Positions 32,136 to 42,006 of a stretch of DNA of 64,000 nucleotides are shown here, piece after piece. Each line of letters starts with the position of its first letter. The stretch's first letter is position 1. The stretch comes from Terriglobales bacterium (GTDB lineage: Bacteria > Acidobacteriota > Terriglobia > Terriglobales > Acidobacteriaceae). The position numbers and the translations under genes were made by a program. Location of the stretch: positions 744,001 to 808,000 of the forward strand of contig JAICSO010000001.1 of NCBI GenBank assembly GCA_025936825.1, given 5' to 3'. The notes below the pieces were generated by a model. That model had not been told where the DNA came from, did no database searches, and saw only the letters and a list, made by a program, of their open reading frames with translations.

Positions 32136-32822
32136 CTAGGTCAGAGCCGACACAGAGGTTGGACTGGGGAGTAAGTCAGCATAGAAGAATTGATCGCGTT
32201 GGACGACCTCTCCACTCTCTATGTAGATCGGTTCGCTGAACATTGGCCCGGCGTAAACAAATGAGTGGAACTCGCCGTTTTCGCCGCACGGATCTGCAGA
32301 GCTGGGCAAGTCAGAAAGCAGTCGGGCGTCAAACTCACGGCCGGCAAACTGGGGATCGATCTGTGCGGAGTCAACGCAGGTGAGCTTGGCGCGAATTCCT
32401 GAGGCGATCATTTGACGCGCCAGCGTGGCAGTGGGGATCGCCCACACAGGAAACAACGGCTCAAGTCCGGTGCCGCTTAGCTGCTTCTCGCGATAGGCGC
32501 GGATGTCCGACAGAAAGAGATCTCCGAAGGCCAAGCACTCTACTCCGTTCTGTAGAGCACGTTCACAGGCTGACTTCATTGCACGTTCGTACTGCTCGTT
32601 TGAGCAGGGCCACGGCAGTTCAACTTCCCAAAGAGGAAGATTCGCGGCCTCAGCTTGTGCGCGCACCAACGACCGCCGGACCCCATGCATTGCCACGCGA
32701 TCTGCCGATTCGTTAAAGGTGGTTAGCAACCCGACGACTTCGTATTCGTGCATTTTGCGCAGGAGGTGAAGCGCCCACGCGCTGTCTTTGCCGCTGCTCC
32801 AGGAAAGTAGTATGCGTTTCAT
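32136..32822 (-). CDS. PP-loop ATPase of the diphthine-ammonia ligase (Dph6) family
   Basis: 228 residues from ATG 32822 (open sequence upstream is low quality). The adenine nucleotide alpha-hydrolase PP-loop is LLSWSSGKDSAWAL near the N-terminus, then VVGLLTTFNESADRVAMHGV, GVECLAFGDLFLSDIRAYRE and a C-terminal DPCGENGEFHSFVYAGPMF signature. In archaea and eukaryotes this family amidates diphthine on EF-2. Bacteria lack diphthamide, so the bacterial substrate is unknown. Single gene on the minus strand, 74 nt downstream of the zinc-ribbon membrane protein. Confidence 0.85.
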   Translation of the reverse strand: MKRILLSWSSGKDSAWALHLLRKMHEYEVVGLLTTFNESADRVAMHGVRRSLVRAQAEAANLPLWEVELPWPCSNEQYERAMKSACERALQNGVECLAFGDLFLSDIRAYREKQLSGTGLEPLFPVWAIPTATLARQMIASGIRAKLTCVDSAQIDPQFAGREFDARLLSDLPSSADPCGENGEFHSFVYAGPMFSEPIYIESGEVVQRDQFFYADLLPSPTSVSALT

Positions 32823-32895
32823 TGGGTAATGAATATACAGGATGAGCAAAAATGAAAAGCGGGTGAGCAGTGCGCACCGCTGAGAAGAATATTCT

Positions 32896-33408
32896 CTAGG
32901 CTGCGTTGGCAGCTCTGTAGTGATCGTACTCGGCTTCAGAGTTCGCGGGTAGCAAAACCCAAAGCGTATACACGCCCAAGGCAGTTCCGATCGGCACGTG
33001 GATGAGCGCGATAAATCCAAGCACCAGCGCTAATACACGTCCCCAAGGTTCGCGATTCAGCAATCCCCAGCCAGCGAGAAACCCAGCGGCGGCTTTTGCG
33101 AGAACGAAGAGCGAGACGACGGTCATGAGCGGACGTAGAAATCCGAGGGGTGACCCGTCCGCACCTGCCTCTGCCGCCGCCCGCTGGGCAATGTGCGCAA
33201 AAAGAGTGTTCGAGAGGATTATCAGAACAAGGCCGCCAACGACTTCGAACGCCGAAAATGCGAACCACAAGATTGCCAGCAGGCGTACATGTTCTTGAAT
33301 CCGGCTGCGGCGGGGATATCCGATGATCGTCCCACTAATCGCCTTCCCACATCCGCTGCAATACTGCTGGTTGGTTTGCAACTGAGTACCGCATGCGTCA
33401 CAAAACAT
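32896..33408 (-). CDS. Zinc-ribbon membrane protein
   Basis: 170 residues from ATG 33408, chosen for the site CGGAGGCAAC and because the zinc ribbon then starts at residue 2: FCDACGTQLQTNQQYCSGCG (two CxxC). After a basic linker come four hydrophobic segments (LLAILWFAFSAFEVVGGLVLIIL, LMTVVSLFVLAKAAAGFLAGWGLL, VLALVLGFIALIHVPIGTALGVYTLWVLL). This architecture is common among uncharacterised acidobacterial proteins; function unknown. Confidence 0.8.
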   Translation of the reverse strand: MFCDACGTQLQTNQQYCSGCGKAISGTIIGYPRRSRIQEHVRLLAILWFAFSAFEVVGGLVLIILSNTLFAHIAQRAAAEAGADGSPLGFLRPLMTVVSLFVLAKAAAGFLAGWGLLNREPWGRVLALVLGFIALIHVPIGTALGVYTLWVLLPANSEAEYDHYRAANAA

Positions 33409-33461
33409 GTTGCCTCCGAGTAACTGAAGAAAGATACGGCCTTTGCCGCGGGAAGGTTCCA

Positions 33462-33503
33462 GCAAACGAAAAGACCGCCCGGCAAAAGGCGGCCTCTTCT
33501 TTA
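33462..33503 (-). terminator. Putative terminator, leftward
   Basis: On the minus strand GGCCGCC pairs with GGCGGTC (one G-U) around a short loop, followed by TTTTCGTTT. It lies between the DUF6599-like gene and the zinc-ribbon gene and should end transcription of the former. On the plus strand it is followed by TCTTCTTT. Confidence 0.5.
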
Positions 33504-33695
33504 AGGGAGAATAGTTCCAACGGAGGGTTAATACCGTCAAAACTTTCTGGCGAAATCTTATGAGCCGCGAACTGGGGTGTCAAGAAACTTTTTGGGAAAT
33601 AAACATCGTGTTTTCAATGGGTTGTACACAGGCGGGAAGCCTTGCACAGAAGGCTCATTTTGAGACATTCACCCCGTTTCAAGCCACGAAGTGCC

Positions 33696-34898
33696 CTAGT
33701 TTGTGAGCTTTACACCCGGATCGTCGGTCTTCTCCGCAGGTTCGGAGAGGTGCAGTGCGATGAGTTCAATTTGCTCAGGACGATCGAATACCTTATTGGG
33801 GAACAAACGCTGCATCAGGACGCGGAACCCTCCGAACGCGATGCTGGCGACGACCGCGATTACGATCAGGGCACCCGCAAGCATGATGATGCCGAGCATC
33901 ATGTGGCCTACGGCGCGCTGGCTGGACCCGGTGTCCTGGTTCCAGGTGATGTCGGCGTCATAGTTCACATGGTCGAGGAACGCCTTGGCATTTTGCTCGG
34001 TAGTGGCGCTGGCGAGAACGGCGACAATTGGTCCGGTACGGCGAGTCGTGATGTCACTTGTTAGTTGATGCGCCTGCTTGGCCTTATTAATTACGTCCAA
34101 CTGCGCAGCAGCAATCTGCGGAGTTGGGTAGCCGATAAGCATCAGCGTGGAGGGCGTCGCATTAATGTTGTATTCGGCGGTGACGACCTCTGCGCCTTTG
34201 CTGAAATCCACCAGTTGCCCTGGAATTGGCGCGTGCACCTGCTGCAATCCAACAGGGCCGACGATGTAATTCGATGTGCTGACGTTCAGTCCGCTCTTGG
34301 GAAGGTAATTCGGCAGGGTGGGCAGATTTGCCGATGTACCCCCTGCGCGGGGGAGATCTGAGGCCAGTTCGCGCAATTCCGCCGCCGACATCATCGAGAG
34401 GCGCTCGAAGTTGGCGTCTACCAAGGTATCGCCGCGAAAGAAGAGCACGCGGTTGTTGAGCGAGAAGGCCTGGTCACCAATGTCCTGTGTCAACATCTCA
34501 GGAGCTTTGTAGAAAGTGAAAGCGCCGTAAGCACCGCTGGCATCGTCAAAACGCGCAGCCTTGATCTTCAGCGTGCGCCCGTCATCGCGCGTGTAGGTTG
34601 CGGACTCAAGATCGGTGAACCCGTATTCCTTGAGCAGAGCAGCGTTCGAAGGATCCGCGACGGCGGGATCTTTGCTGAACTGTGGTGTGCCTTGGATGGT
34701 CCAGCCGGCAAAGGTCTTGGGCAAAATATCGCCCGACTTTACTGACGGTTGCGCAAACTGCGCGGGAGAAGCCAGATGCGTAACGTGTTCGTTCGGTCCC
34801 GGCGGAGCGGTATTCGGCGGCTCAGGCGTTTGCTGGGCGAGCACTAGAGGCGCTGCGAAGGCCAGAATTGGAAGAAGGATACCGCGCAAGGTTCTCAT
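33696..34898 (-). CDS. DUF6599-type exported, membrane-anchored protein
   Basis: 400 residues from ATG 34898 (a TTG five codons upstream is the alternative). A signal peptide ends near VLAQQ. The body carries FAGWTIQGTPQFSKDPAVAD and YGFTDLESATYTRDDGRTL, typical of a family widespread in Acidobacteriota, followed by a second alpha/beta part and one C-terminal membrane helix (HMMLGIIMLAGALIVIAVVASIAFGG) with a short cytoplasmic tail. No enzyme motif. Role unknown, probably in the cell envelope. Confidence 0.7.
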   Translation of the reverse strand: MRTLRGILLPILAFAAPLVLAQQTPEPPNTAPPGPNEHVTHLASPAQFAQPSVKSGDILPKTFAGWTIQGTPQFSKDPAVADPSNAALLKEYGFTDLESATYTRDDGRTLKIKAARFDDASGAYGAFTFYKAPEMLTQDIGDQAFSLNNRVLFFRGDTLVDANFERLSMMSAAELRELASDLPRAGGTSANLPTLPNYLPKSGLNVSTSNYIVGPVGLQQVHAPIPGQLVDFSKGAEVVTAEYNINATPSTLMLIGYPTPQIAAAQLDVINKAKQAHQLTSDITTRRTGPIVAVLASATTEQNAKAFLDHVNYDADITWNQDTGSSQRAVGHMMLGIIMLAGALIVIAVVASIAFGGFRVLMQRLFPNKVFDRPEQIELIALHLSEPAEKTDDPGVKLTN

Positions 34899-34986
34899 GA
34901 AAAGGGACAACAACCCTGTTTATTAGACTATAGGGAGGGCGGGAAAGTTTCCAGCGACGAAGGGGACAAGAGCTGAGATCTGCCGC

Positions 34987-37149
34987 CTAATTCGCCGAGG
35001 CTTTCTCAAGTTTGCTGGCGACTTTGACCCCGCCGAGACCGTTCACGTAGCGGGAAATACCGCGGTACAAAGATTCGGCAATGCGCTGCCGATAATCCGG
35101 GGTCTTCAGGCGCTTTTCATCGCCCGGATTGCTCAGGAAGGAAATCTCAGCAAGGATCGATGGCATATTCGCGCCGATCAAAACTACAAACGGCGCCTTC
35201 TTCACGCCACGATCGCGCAGTCCCGAAGTCTTTACTGACAAGCCTGCATGCAAGGACTGCTGAACGTCCGAAGCAAACTCACGGGACTCCTCAATCTTTT
35301 CTTTGAGGGCGATAGTTTTGACCAAGTCCTGTAGTTCGTGAATGGACTTGTCAGAGGCGGCGTTCTCGCGGGCCGCAACTTCTAGGGCCTCTGGGGACGA
35401 AGTGAAATTCAGGTAATAGGTTTCAACCCCGCGCGCGTCGGGGTCGCGGCTGGAATTCGCGTGCACCGAGACGAACAGGTCCGCCTGCTCCTGGTTCGCG
35501 ATGGAAGTGCGGGTCTCGAGGGGAATGAACGTATCATCGTTGCGGGTGAAAACCACTTCAGCGCCTAGTCGCGATTGCAGCAACTTCCCGAGGCGCTTGC
35601 TCACGTCCAGGACCAGGTCTTTCTCATACAGGCCATGAGGGCCGATAGTGCCGGTGTCGTGCCCGCCGTGTCCCGGATCGATGACGATTTTGCCAATTCT
35701 CAAGCCTAGCGTCCGGATGAGCGAGCGGTCGCCGTCAGAGGTTGGCTGCGCCTCGCGCAGGCTATGCGACGCCGAGCGCACTCTTCTGGTTCGCGTGGTG
35801 GGCTTCGATTGTGCAACCGTATCGGGATCGGAACTCTTCGCCACTGATTTCCTGGAATCTCCGTCGGTGTCGTCATCGTCGTCAGCTTCGACAATCACTT
35901 TTTTCGGACCGGTGGATTGCGCCGAATTCGAAGGCTGATCAGAAGCTTTGTTTAGCGTTGCGGCTTGCGTGTTTGCCCGCGGATAAGACGAGGCGGTTTT
36001 GGATGAGTCGGATTCGCTAGAAGAGTCGCTGCTCTTGGCTTCTGTTGAGGTTGCCTTGGTGCGGTTCGTTGTAGCGGAAGTTGCCGTTTGGTTCTCGTCG
36101 CTGTGGACGTCGATCACCAGGCGTGGCGGATTCAACACAATGGATGCGGTGTAGGTAGCGTGGTTGTCGGTCTCGACAACAACTCGCGCGCGTCCAGGCT
36201 TGTATTGCGCAACCCGCACCTTCTTCACGACACCGTCATCGATATCAAAGCTCTGACCCATTAAGTGCGACGCAAGCTTGGCGTTGGTCAGATCGAAGTA
36301 GAGGCGGTCCGGATTGTCGAGGCGCTGCGATTGGAATTGCGCGTCGTGATCCAGGTCAACGGCAATGCGTGTGTATTCCGCCGTCGACCAATACCGGACG
36401 TTCTTCACACGCACAGGTTTGTCGCTCGTTGACTCAGGTCCCGACTTCTTCGCCTGAATTACGGGCTTCGTGCCGGATTGCTTGCTGGACACGGCAGAGT
36501 TGTCATCCGCGTCCAGTGAGTCGTCGGTTTGCTCGTCGTCGGATTCGTTATTCGAAAGTTTTGCGCTCGCGTTTTGTGGCGAACCGGCTGCCAGTTCGGC
36601 TTTGGCTTCCTTTACCAGTTCACTATGCGGATAGCGGCGAATCACTTCTTCGAAGGCCGCGCGGGCTTCGGTTTCGTCGCCGAGGTCGTTCTTGTAAATT
36701 TCTCCGATGGCGAGCAATGCCTCGATACGGTGCTTGCTGCCGGGATATTCGCGGCGCAAAAACTTGTATTCGCGTACCGCCGCATAGAGAGCCATGTCAT
36801 CCTTGAAGTGACGGCCCATTTCCGCGGTAAGTTGGGCGACCAGGAAGGCGCTGCCATCGGCCTTGGACGAGGTTGGAGCTTCAAGAACGATTCGCCGATA
36901 GGAAGCGATCACCGTCTGATATTCGCGCTTTCTACGAGACTGCTCGGAGTGGCCGTTCAGGGTCTCGCGTTGGCCTTCAGCTTTTGAGAACTGGGTGTCA
37001 GCCCATGCCTGAGAACGGTGTATACGGGCCTGAGCCAGTGTGCAGAGAGTCAGCGCGCACGACAATATCGCGGTGAGCTTTCCGAGAGAAACACCACTCC
37101 CTGCGGCTCCCCACGAATTCAAGCCGTTGCCGTAAACAGAACGATTCAA
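34987..37149 (-). CDS. N-acetylmuramoyl-L-alanine amidase with TPR and AMIN domains
   Basis: 720 residues. After an N-terminal hydrophobic segment come tetratricopeptide-like helices (about 75-195: AAVREYKFLRREYPGS, AFEEVIRRYPHSELVKEAKA). A low-complexity Ser/Asp-rich linker and an AMIN domain follow (about 240-350, VRVKNVRYWSTAEYTRIAV), then a second Ser-rich linker. A C-terminal amidase_3 domain starts near residue 485 with IVIDPGHGGHDTG (Zn-binding His), GLYEKDLVLD (Glu) and ADLFVSVHANSS (His). It cleaves the amide bond between MurNAc and the stem peptide during cell separation. The TPR region is an unusual addition compared with AmiC. The lytic transglycosylase gene lies just upstream. 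Confidence 0.88.
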   Translation of the reverse strand: MNRSVYGNGLNSWGAAGSGVSLGKLTAILSCALTLCTLAQARIHRSQAWADTQFSKAEGQRETLNGHSEQSRRKREYQTVIASYRRIVLEAPTSSKADGSAFLVAQLTAEMGRHFKDDMALYAAVREYKFLRREYPGSKHRIEALLAIGEIYKNDLGDETEARAAFEEVIRRYPHSELVKEAKAELAAGSPQNASAKLSNNESDDEQTDDSLDADDNSAVSSKQSGTKPVIQAKKSGPESTSDKPVRVKNVRYWSTAEYTRIAVDLDHDAQFQSQRLDNPDRLYFDLTNAKLASHLMGQSFDIDDGVVKKVRVAQYKPGRARVVVETDNHATYTASIVLNPPRLVIDVHSDENQTATSATTNRTKATSTEAKSSDSSSESDSSKTASSYPRANTQAATLNKASDQPSNSAQSTGPKKVIVEADDDDDTDGDSRKSVAKSSDPDTVAQSKPTTRTRRVRSASHSLREAQPTSDGDRSLIRTLGLRIGKIVIDPGHGGHDTGTIGPHGLYEKDLVLDVSKRLGKLLQSRLGAEVVFTRNDDTFIPLETRTSIANQEQADLFVSVHANSSRDPDARGVETYYLNFTSSPEALEVAARENAASDKSIHELQDLVKTIALKEKIEESREFASDVQQSLHAGLSVKTSGLRDRGVKKAPFVVLIGANMPSILAEISFLSNPGDEKRLKTPDYRQRIAESLYRGISRYVNGLGGVKVASKLEKASAN

Positions 37150-37193
37150 CTTGCCACCTGAGAGACTCTGTTACGTACTACTCTGAGATGCCC

Positions 37194-38030
37194 CTAGTCG
37201 GTATTGCTGATGTAAAGGACACCCCGCTCATCCCTTTGTACCTTTACGGGATCACGAGAAACACCAAAGAAGTAGTTGCTTCCGAGGTTCCCGTCATACA
37301 AGTTGGTGATTCTGCGGACATAATTCTGGGTTTCGGAGTACCTGGGAATGCCACGACTGCGGCTCACCGCGCCGCTTCCGGCGTTGTAGGCCGCAAGGCT
37401 CAGACGGACATCGCCGTTGTAGCTATCGAGCAACTGCTTCAAATGGCGGACGCCGGCATCGATGTTCTGCTGCGGATCGAAGGGGTTCTTCAGATTCAAT
37501 TGGCGCGCCGTTTGTGGCATGAGCTGCATGAGTCCCATAGCGCCTTTGCGCGAAACCGCATTGGGATTGAAGTTCGACTCTACCTTAACCAGGGCACGCA
37601 CCAGGTTCGGATCCACGTTGTGGCGCGAGGCGGCCTGATCGATGGCAGCATCAATCTCTCGTTGTGTGAACCCGGCGCGCGCGCTAGAGTTCTGCGACGT
37701 TGGCGATTTTCCTAAGTAGCTGTTGACCTCGGCCGCCGCGGATTGCGCGGCCTGAACGTTGGCATGCGGCACAGTCTTCCAGCGATGTTGGGTGCTGCTC
37801 CAATACACCAGACGGTTCTGTTGCGAACGGAAGATCTGCGCCGGGGCCGCGGGGGTCGTGCTGCTGGCCTGAGAACGGCTGGCGGCAGGTGCCGCATCGT
37901 TGGTGTAGATTTTGCGGCCCGCGTCATCAGTCGTCGGGGTGATCGAAGTCGAGCCCCCATGAACTGCAGGCGCAAGAGAAAAAGAGGTCGCAAGAGCGGC
38001 CATCAAGGCGATTTTCAGGTTCCTGAACAT
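37194..38030 (-). CDS. Lytic transglycosylase (SLT domain)
   Basis: 278 residues with a signal peptide (IALMAALATSFSLAPAVHG). N-terminal DUF4124-like part (GRKIYTNDAAP and QNRLVYWSSTQHRW). From about residue 122 a Slt domain: AASRHNVDPNLVRALVKVES with catalytic E151, GAMGLMQLMPQTA, and LAAYNAGSGAV with YVRRI. It cuts peptidoglycan strands forming 1,6-anhydroMurNAc. It precedes the amidase gene by 44 nt on the same strand, a likely cell-wall remodelling pair. Confidence 0.88.
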   Translation of the reverse strand: MFRNLKIALMAALATSFSLAPAVHGGSTSITPTTDDAGRKIYTNDAAPAASRSQASSTTPAAPAQIFRSQQNRLVYWSSTQHRWKTVPHANVQAAQSAAAEVNSYLGKSPTSQNSSARAGFTQREIDAAIDQAASRHNVDPNLVRALVKVESNFNPNAVSRKGAMGLMQLMPQTARQLNLKNPFDPQQNIDAGVRHLKQLLDSYNGDVRLSLAAYNAGSGAVSRSRGIPRYSETQNYVRRITNLYDGNLGSNYFFGVSRDPVKVQRDERGVLYISNTD

Positions 38031-38702
38031 ATCGAGGCAGTGCTTGGCAAAGCATCGGTCCCCACTTCCTCCGCGAACGGGAGAAATGGGGCACCCAAGA
38101 TGTCTTTGCGCCTACCTTCCCGGAACCTGACGGAGACTTTCCTACCAGAGCTACGTAATTATAGGTCGCGAAAACCGGGTCAACAATTACCCGAAGGGGA
38201 ATTGAACCACGGTGGTAATGCAAGCCAAATTTATGAAATTGCGCGATTTGTGGTAGGTAATCAATTTGAAGAGGTTACCAGGGCAAACTGGCATCGAGAC
38301 GGGCCCAGAAAAAACTTGCGAAATCTGCAGGAAGTCCATTTGCATGCCTCTCTGTGCAAGCAAGAAATGACATTTCGAAGGCTAACTCGATACTTTGCCA
38401 TTCATAAAGCGAATTACTCGCATTCGCCATTTGTGTGATGGCGAACGAAGCGACTGTAAGTACGCCTTTGTTTTCATTGTTTAAAAACATTACTTATCCA
38501 CCCGATAAATTCCTCTTTTCAAAATTCCGCTAATCGCCGCGAAAAAAACAATCAATTGGACGCCCTCACCAGAACGCAATACTTTTGCAACCAATTAGTC
38601 GCGACGCATCGTGGGCGGGGCGACGACGAAGTTCGTGAAGAGCTCCACGCTAAAGAGCTACCGAGTTGGATCAACAAAAAGCTTTCAAAAAGGAGATTAA
38701 CT
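38031..38702. other. Long divergent intergenic region
   Basis: 672 nt between the divergent transglycosylase and outer-membrane barrel genes. No convincing gene; the frame open from 38556 gives poor sequence before the signal peptide and may be a leader. The region is AT-richer than its surroundings and must hold promoters for both sides. A small inverted repeat GGTAA/GTTACC surrounds 38258-38281. Confidence 0.35.
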
Positions 38703-39914
38703 TTGCGCATCACATCGCTGAGTTTCCTCGCTGTCTTCTTGGTTGGGCTGGCAGCGCTTCCGTCTGTTGGGCAGACCAGTTCTTCGGATCCGCAAGCCGC
38801 GCCTAGTTCCACGTCCACGAGTAGCACGCCGGCCGCGAGTTCCGCTCCGGCGGCACCGTCCCCACTGCCGATGCCTTCCATGTCAGGCCCGCTGCAAAGC
38901 GCGCCGCCGCATACGTTTGAAAACGGGCTAGCGGTGAACGGGGTTCTGAGCGGCATCCTTTGGACGGAAGGAAACCATATTCCCGGCGACAACGCGACAC
39001 ACTATGACGTCAGCAACGCTCAAATCTTCGTCCAAAAGACCACTGGCTGGTGGCAGTTCTATCTACAGGGCGGCGCATATAACCTGCCCGCCATCGGAGT
39101 GCCATTCCTCTCAACGTCCGACACGATGAAGAACATCTATGGTCCGTTTCCGCAAGGCTACCTGGAGCTTGTAAAGAAGACCTTCGATGTGAAGATCGGA
39201 GCGTTGCCGACGCTGATTGGCGCCGAGTACACGTTCAGTTTCGAAAACATGAACGTCGAACGCGGCCTCCTCTGGAACCAGGAGAACGCGGTCAATCGCG
39301 GAATCCAGATTGACGACACATACAAGAAACTTACCCTGTCGCTGAGTTGGAACGACGGGTTCTATTCGAACCGTTACACGTGGTTCTCGGGCGCGGCAAC
39401 CTATGCGTTTAACTCTGCAAACACCCTGGCTTTTATCGGCGGCGGCAATGCCGGTTCTTACGCCAAGAGCACTCTTGCAACGCCTCTGACTCTGAACAAT
39501 TCAGAGATCTACAACCTCATCTATACCTACAACAAAAATGGGTGGGTTATTCAACCCTATTTCCAGTACACCAATGTACCGACAAATGCGAACATCGGGA
39601 TCCTGCAAGGTGCGAGCACGAAGGGCGGAGCGCTGTTATTAACTCGCAACTTCAAGCACGGCTTCTCGCTGGCAGCGCGGCCGGAATACATCAAGAGCTC
39701 AGGAGGCGTTACCGCCGTCAACCTCCTCTACGGCCCCGGGAGCGGTGCTTTTGGATTCACCGTCACGCCGACGTATAGGAAGGATGCGTTCTTCCTCCGC
39801 GGCGACTTGGCGATCGTGCACGCGACCAACATGACGCCAGGTGCGGGTTTCGGAACCGCGGGTTTGGACACAAACCAGCCGCGCGGCGTAATCGAAGCAG
39901 GCTTTATGTTCTAA
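38703..39914 (+). CDS. Outer-membrane beta-barrel porin-like protein
   Basis: 403 residues from TTG 38703, preferred because AGGAG lies upstream and a proper signal peptide begins there (RITSLSFLAVFLVGLAALPSVGQ). A Ser/Ala/Pro-rich linker (about 25-60) is followed by alternating strands typical of an outer-membrane barrel (ATHYDVSNAQIFVQKTTGWW, LTLSLSWNDGFYSNRY, WVIQPYFQYTNV), ending in GVIEAGFMF with a terminal Phe, the usual barrel-insertion signal. It resembles the putative beta-barrel porin-2 group. An APC amino acid permease follows 282 nt downstream; joint uptake of the same nutrient is possible but unproven. Confidence 0.8.
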   Translation: MRITSLSFLAVFLVGLAALPSVGQTSSSDPQAAPSSTSTSSTPAASSAPAAPSPLPMPSMSGPLQSAPPHTFENGLAVNGVLSGILWTEGNHIPGDNATHYDVSNAQIFVQKTTGWWQFYLQGGAYNLPAIGVPFLSTSDTMKNIYGPFPQGYLELVKKTFDVKIGALPTLIGAEYTFSFENMNVERGLLWNQENAVNRGIQIDDTYKKLTLSLSWNDGFYSNRYTWFSGAATYAFNSANTLAFIGGGNAGSYAKSTLATPLTLNNSEIYNLIYTYNKNGWVIQPYFQYTNVPTNANIGILQGASTKGGALLLTRNFKHGFSLAARPEYIKSSGGVTAVNLLYGPGSGAFGFTVTPTYRKDAFFLRGDLAIVHATNMTPGAGFGTAGLDTNQPRGVIEAGFMF

Positions 39915-40029
39915 CGGATTTCGTGGTGCAGCCGTCAGGTCCGGCGGCTGCGCTTGACGCGGACTGGCTTGGAGCGCGCAACCTCCTGCCATGACCACGA
40001 TGGTTTTCAAGCCAGTCCGCTCCACAAAG

Positions 40030-40120
40030 CAGTAGCTAGTTGTTAGTGGCTAAGTTGGCAGCGGGTGTAAGAATCGCCACGGATCTAGCAACTGACAACT
40101 AGCTACTAGCCACTTGAGAA
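40030..40120. repeat. Intergenic CTAG-rich inverted repeat, copy 1
   Basis: The arms TAGCTAGTTGTTAGTGGCTA (40033-40052) and GACAACTAGCTACTAGCCAC (40097-40116) are roughly inverted. Similar elements occur at 45107-45222 and 60563-60678, each between genes. Confidence 0.6.
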
Positions 40121-40196
40121 GGAGCATCCACGTCGATGCCGTCAGTACATTCCGACCGCAAGATCCTTACAAAACTCCCGAGGAGAAAAAACTAAA

Positions 40197-41999
40197 ATGG
40201 CCGACGCATCCGTTGAAATGAAACCGACGTTAGGTTTGACCGGGTTGACGATGAATGCTATGGCGCTCATCGCACCGGGCGCCTTCTTATGGCTCACCTT
40301 CGCTGGACAATCCGCTGCTGGCGCAACCGCGCCTGCCATGTGGATTGGCATCCTGTTTGCCACCGTCCTTTGTTTGGCGACCGCGGTCTGTTACGCCGAG
40401 ATGGCGAAACTGTACCCCGGCACCGGCAGTTCGTATTACTTCGCCGAGCAATCATTTCTGAACCACCAGAACGCGTGGCCGTATGCACGTCTGGCAAAGT
40501 TCATCGTCGGATGGGGCTCGCACCTCTATTACTGGATCTATCCCGGCGTGATGGTGGGCGTGATCGGCGTGATCTCCGGTTACCTGGTGGGGACATTGTG
40601 GCCGAACTTCATGAGCGCGACCAACCCAGGGCCGATGTTCATGATGCTGGTTGCGATCTTCTTCTCGTTCGCAGTCGCGTACATCGCGCACCGCGGCGTC
40701 AACGGATCCACGGCGGTCAACATTGCGATTAACGTGATTCAGATTAGTGCTCTGCTGGTGTTCTCGGTGGCAGCGCTCAGCTACCGAATCAATCATCCGG
40801 CGGGCAGCCACGCGCGGCAATTCGATCCGCAGACCAGCGCGTCTTACGACTACGAGTACGCCACCACCACGACAATGGTGAACGGTACTGCGACCGACAC
40901 CATTGTTCGCGACGCGAACGGCGTGCCGCAGCCGAAGCTGGACGCGTCCGGCAAGCCGGTGCCATACACCGTGAGCTATCCGGAAAAAGACTCGAGCGGA
41001 ACGTTTGTTAGCCATCCCGCGCCCTCCTCCGTGATCAAGATGCACAACTTCGGCTGGATGTTCGTGCAAGCGACGATCGCGATTCTGATCCTGGTGGGAT
41101 TTGAGTCGGTAACATCAATGGGTGGCGAAGCCAAGAACGCCAAACGTGATGTTCCGATTGCGGTGGTCACTTCGTTGCTGGTGCAAGGTTGCTTCTGCTA
41201 TCTCTTCGAGTACTTTGCAGCAAACTATGTGCTGAGCAGCGGGTACACGATGTCGATGGCAGGTGGTTCGGCCGCGCCCATCGGCGATCTCATGGTGATG
41301 GTTGGAGACGCGCTGTTCAACGGACATGGGCGAGCCTTCATGTTGATTGAGGCGGCCACCGTGTTCCTTGCTCTGATCGGAACCACGCTTTCCTGCATGA
41401 ACACCGCGGCACGCGTGACTTATGCCATGGGCAAGGATCAGGAACTCCCCGACTCCATGGGCGCTCTGCACAAGACGAACCTCACGCCACACAAAGCGAT
41501 TTGGACTCTGGCGGTGATCACCGCGGTGGTGGGATGCCTGACCTGCGTGATGTACTTCGGCGATGCTTCGGCTCCTCAGGACTCAGCCATTGCGGCCCTG
41601 CCACACGGCTTCTTGTCCAGCGTTGGATACCTCACACATGACAAGATGGCAGCCCTACCAAACTCTTTCCTGACCATGACGCTGGCTTCGAACTTCGGCA
41701 CGTTCCTGCTGTACATGTTGAGCTGCTTAACTTGCATTGTTTGTTTCCACAATCACCCAAACTTCAGCTTTCTCCGTCACCTTGTGATTCCGGTGTTCGG
41801 ACTACTGGCGAATCTGGCTTGCATGGCGTTCTACATCATCGGACCGTTTATGGGCTACGGCACGAAGATGGAGCCGCTGCTGGCCTTGGGAATCGCTCTG
41901 GTCTGGGCGATCTACGGCGGGGTTTACTTCCTGCGATCGAGCAAGGCGAGTGGCCGGACGACTCTGGTCACGAGCCGAGCGAATGCAGGAGCAGCGTAA
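40197..41999 (+). CDS. APC-superfamily amino acid permease with large external loop
   Basis: 600 residues. Membrane helices typical of APC transporters: MALIAPGAFLWLTFAGQ, MWIGILFATVLCLATAVCYAEMAKLYP with the conserved GTGSSYYFAEQ segment, then ten or so more. Between helices near residues 200-285 sits a polar segment of about 80 residues (from RINHPAGSHARQ to APSSVIKMHNFG), rich in Thr, Asp, Tyr and Pro, that most relatives lack. It carries amino acids or amines across the inner membrane; the substrate is not known. Start ATG 40197 has AGGAG upstream. Confidence 0.85.
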   Translation: MADASVEMKPTLGLTGLTMNAMALIAPGAFLWLTFAGQSAAGATAPAMWIGILFATVLCLATAVCYAEMAKLYPGTGSSYYFAEQSFLNHQNAWPYARLAKFIVGWGSHLYYWIYPGVMVGVIGVISGYLVGTLWPNFMSATNPGPMFMMLVAIFFSFAVAYIAHRGVNGSTAVNIAINVIQISALLVFSVAALSYRINHPAGSHARQFDPQTSASYDYEYATTTTMVNGTATDTIVRDANGVPQPKLDASGKPVPYTVSYPEKDSSGTFVSHPAPSSVIKMHNFGWMFVQATIAILILVGFESVTSMGGEAKNAKRDVPIAVVTSLLVQGCFCYLFEYFAANYVLSSGYTMSMAGGSAAPIGDLMVMVGDALFNGHGRAFMLIEAATVFLALIGTTLSCMNTAARVTYAMGKDQELPDSMGALHKTNLTPHKAIWTLAVITAVVGCLTCVMYFGDASAPQDSAIAALPHGFLSSVGYLTHDKMAALPNSFLTMTLASNFGTFLLYMLSCLTCIVCFHNHPNFSFLRHLVIPVFGLLANLACMAFYIIGPFMGYGTKMEPLLALGIALVWAIYGGVYFLRSSKASGRTTLVTSRANAGAA

Positions 42000-42006
42000 A
42001 TCAATT

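Noticed and set aside
37743-38438. Plus-strand frame of 231 codons
   Set aside because: It is antisense to the lytic transglycosylase for much of its length and continues through the intergenic region without protein-like composition.
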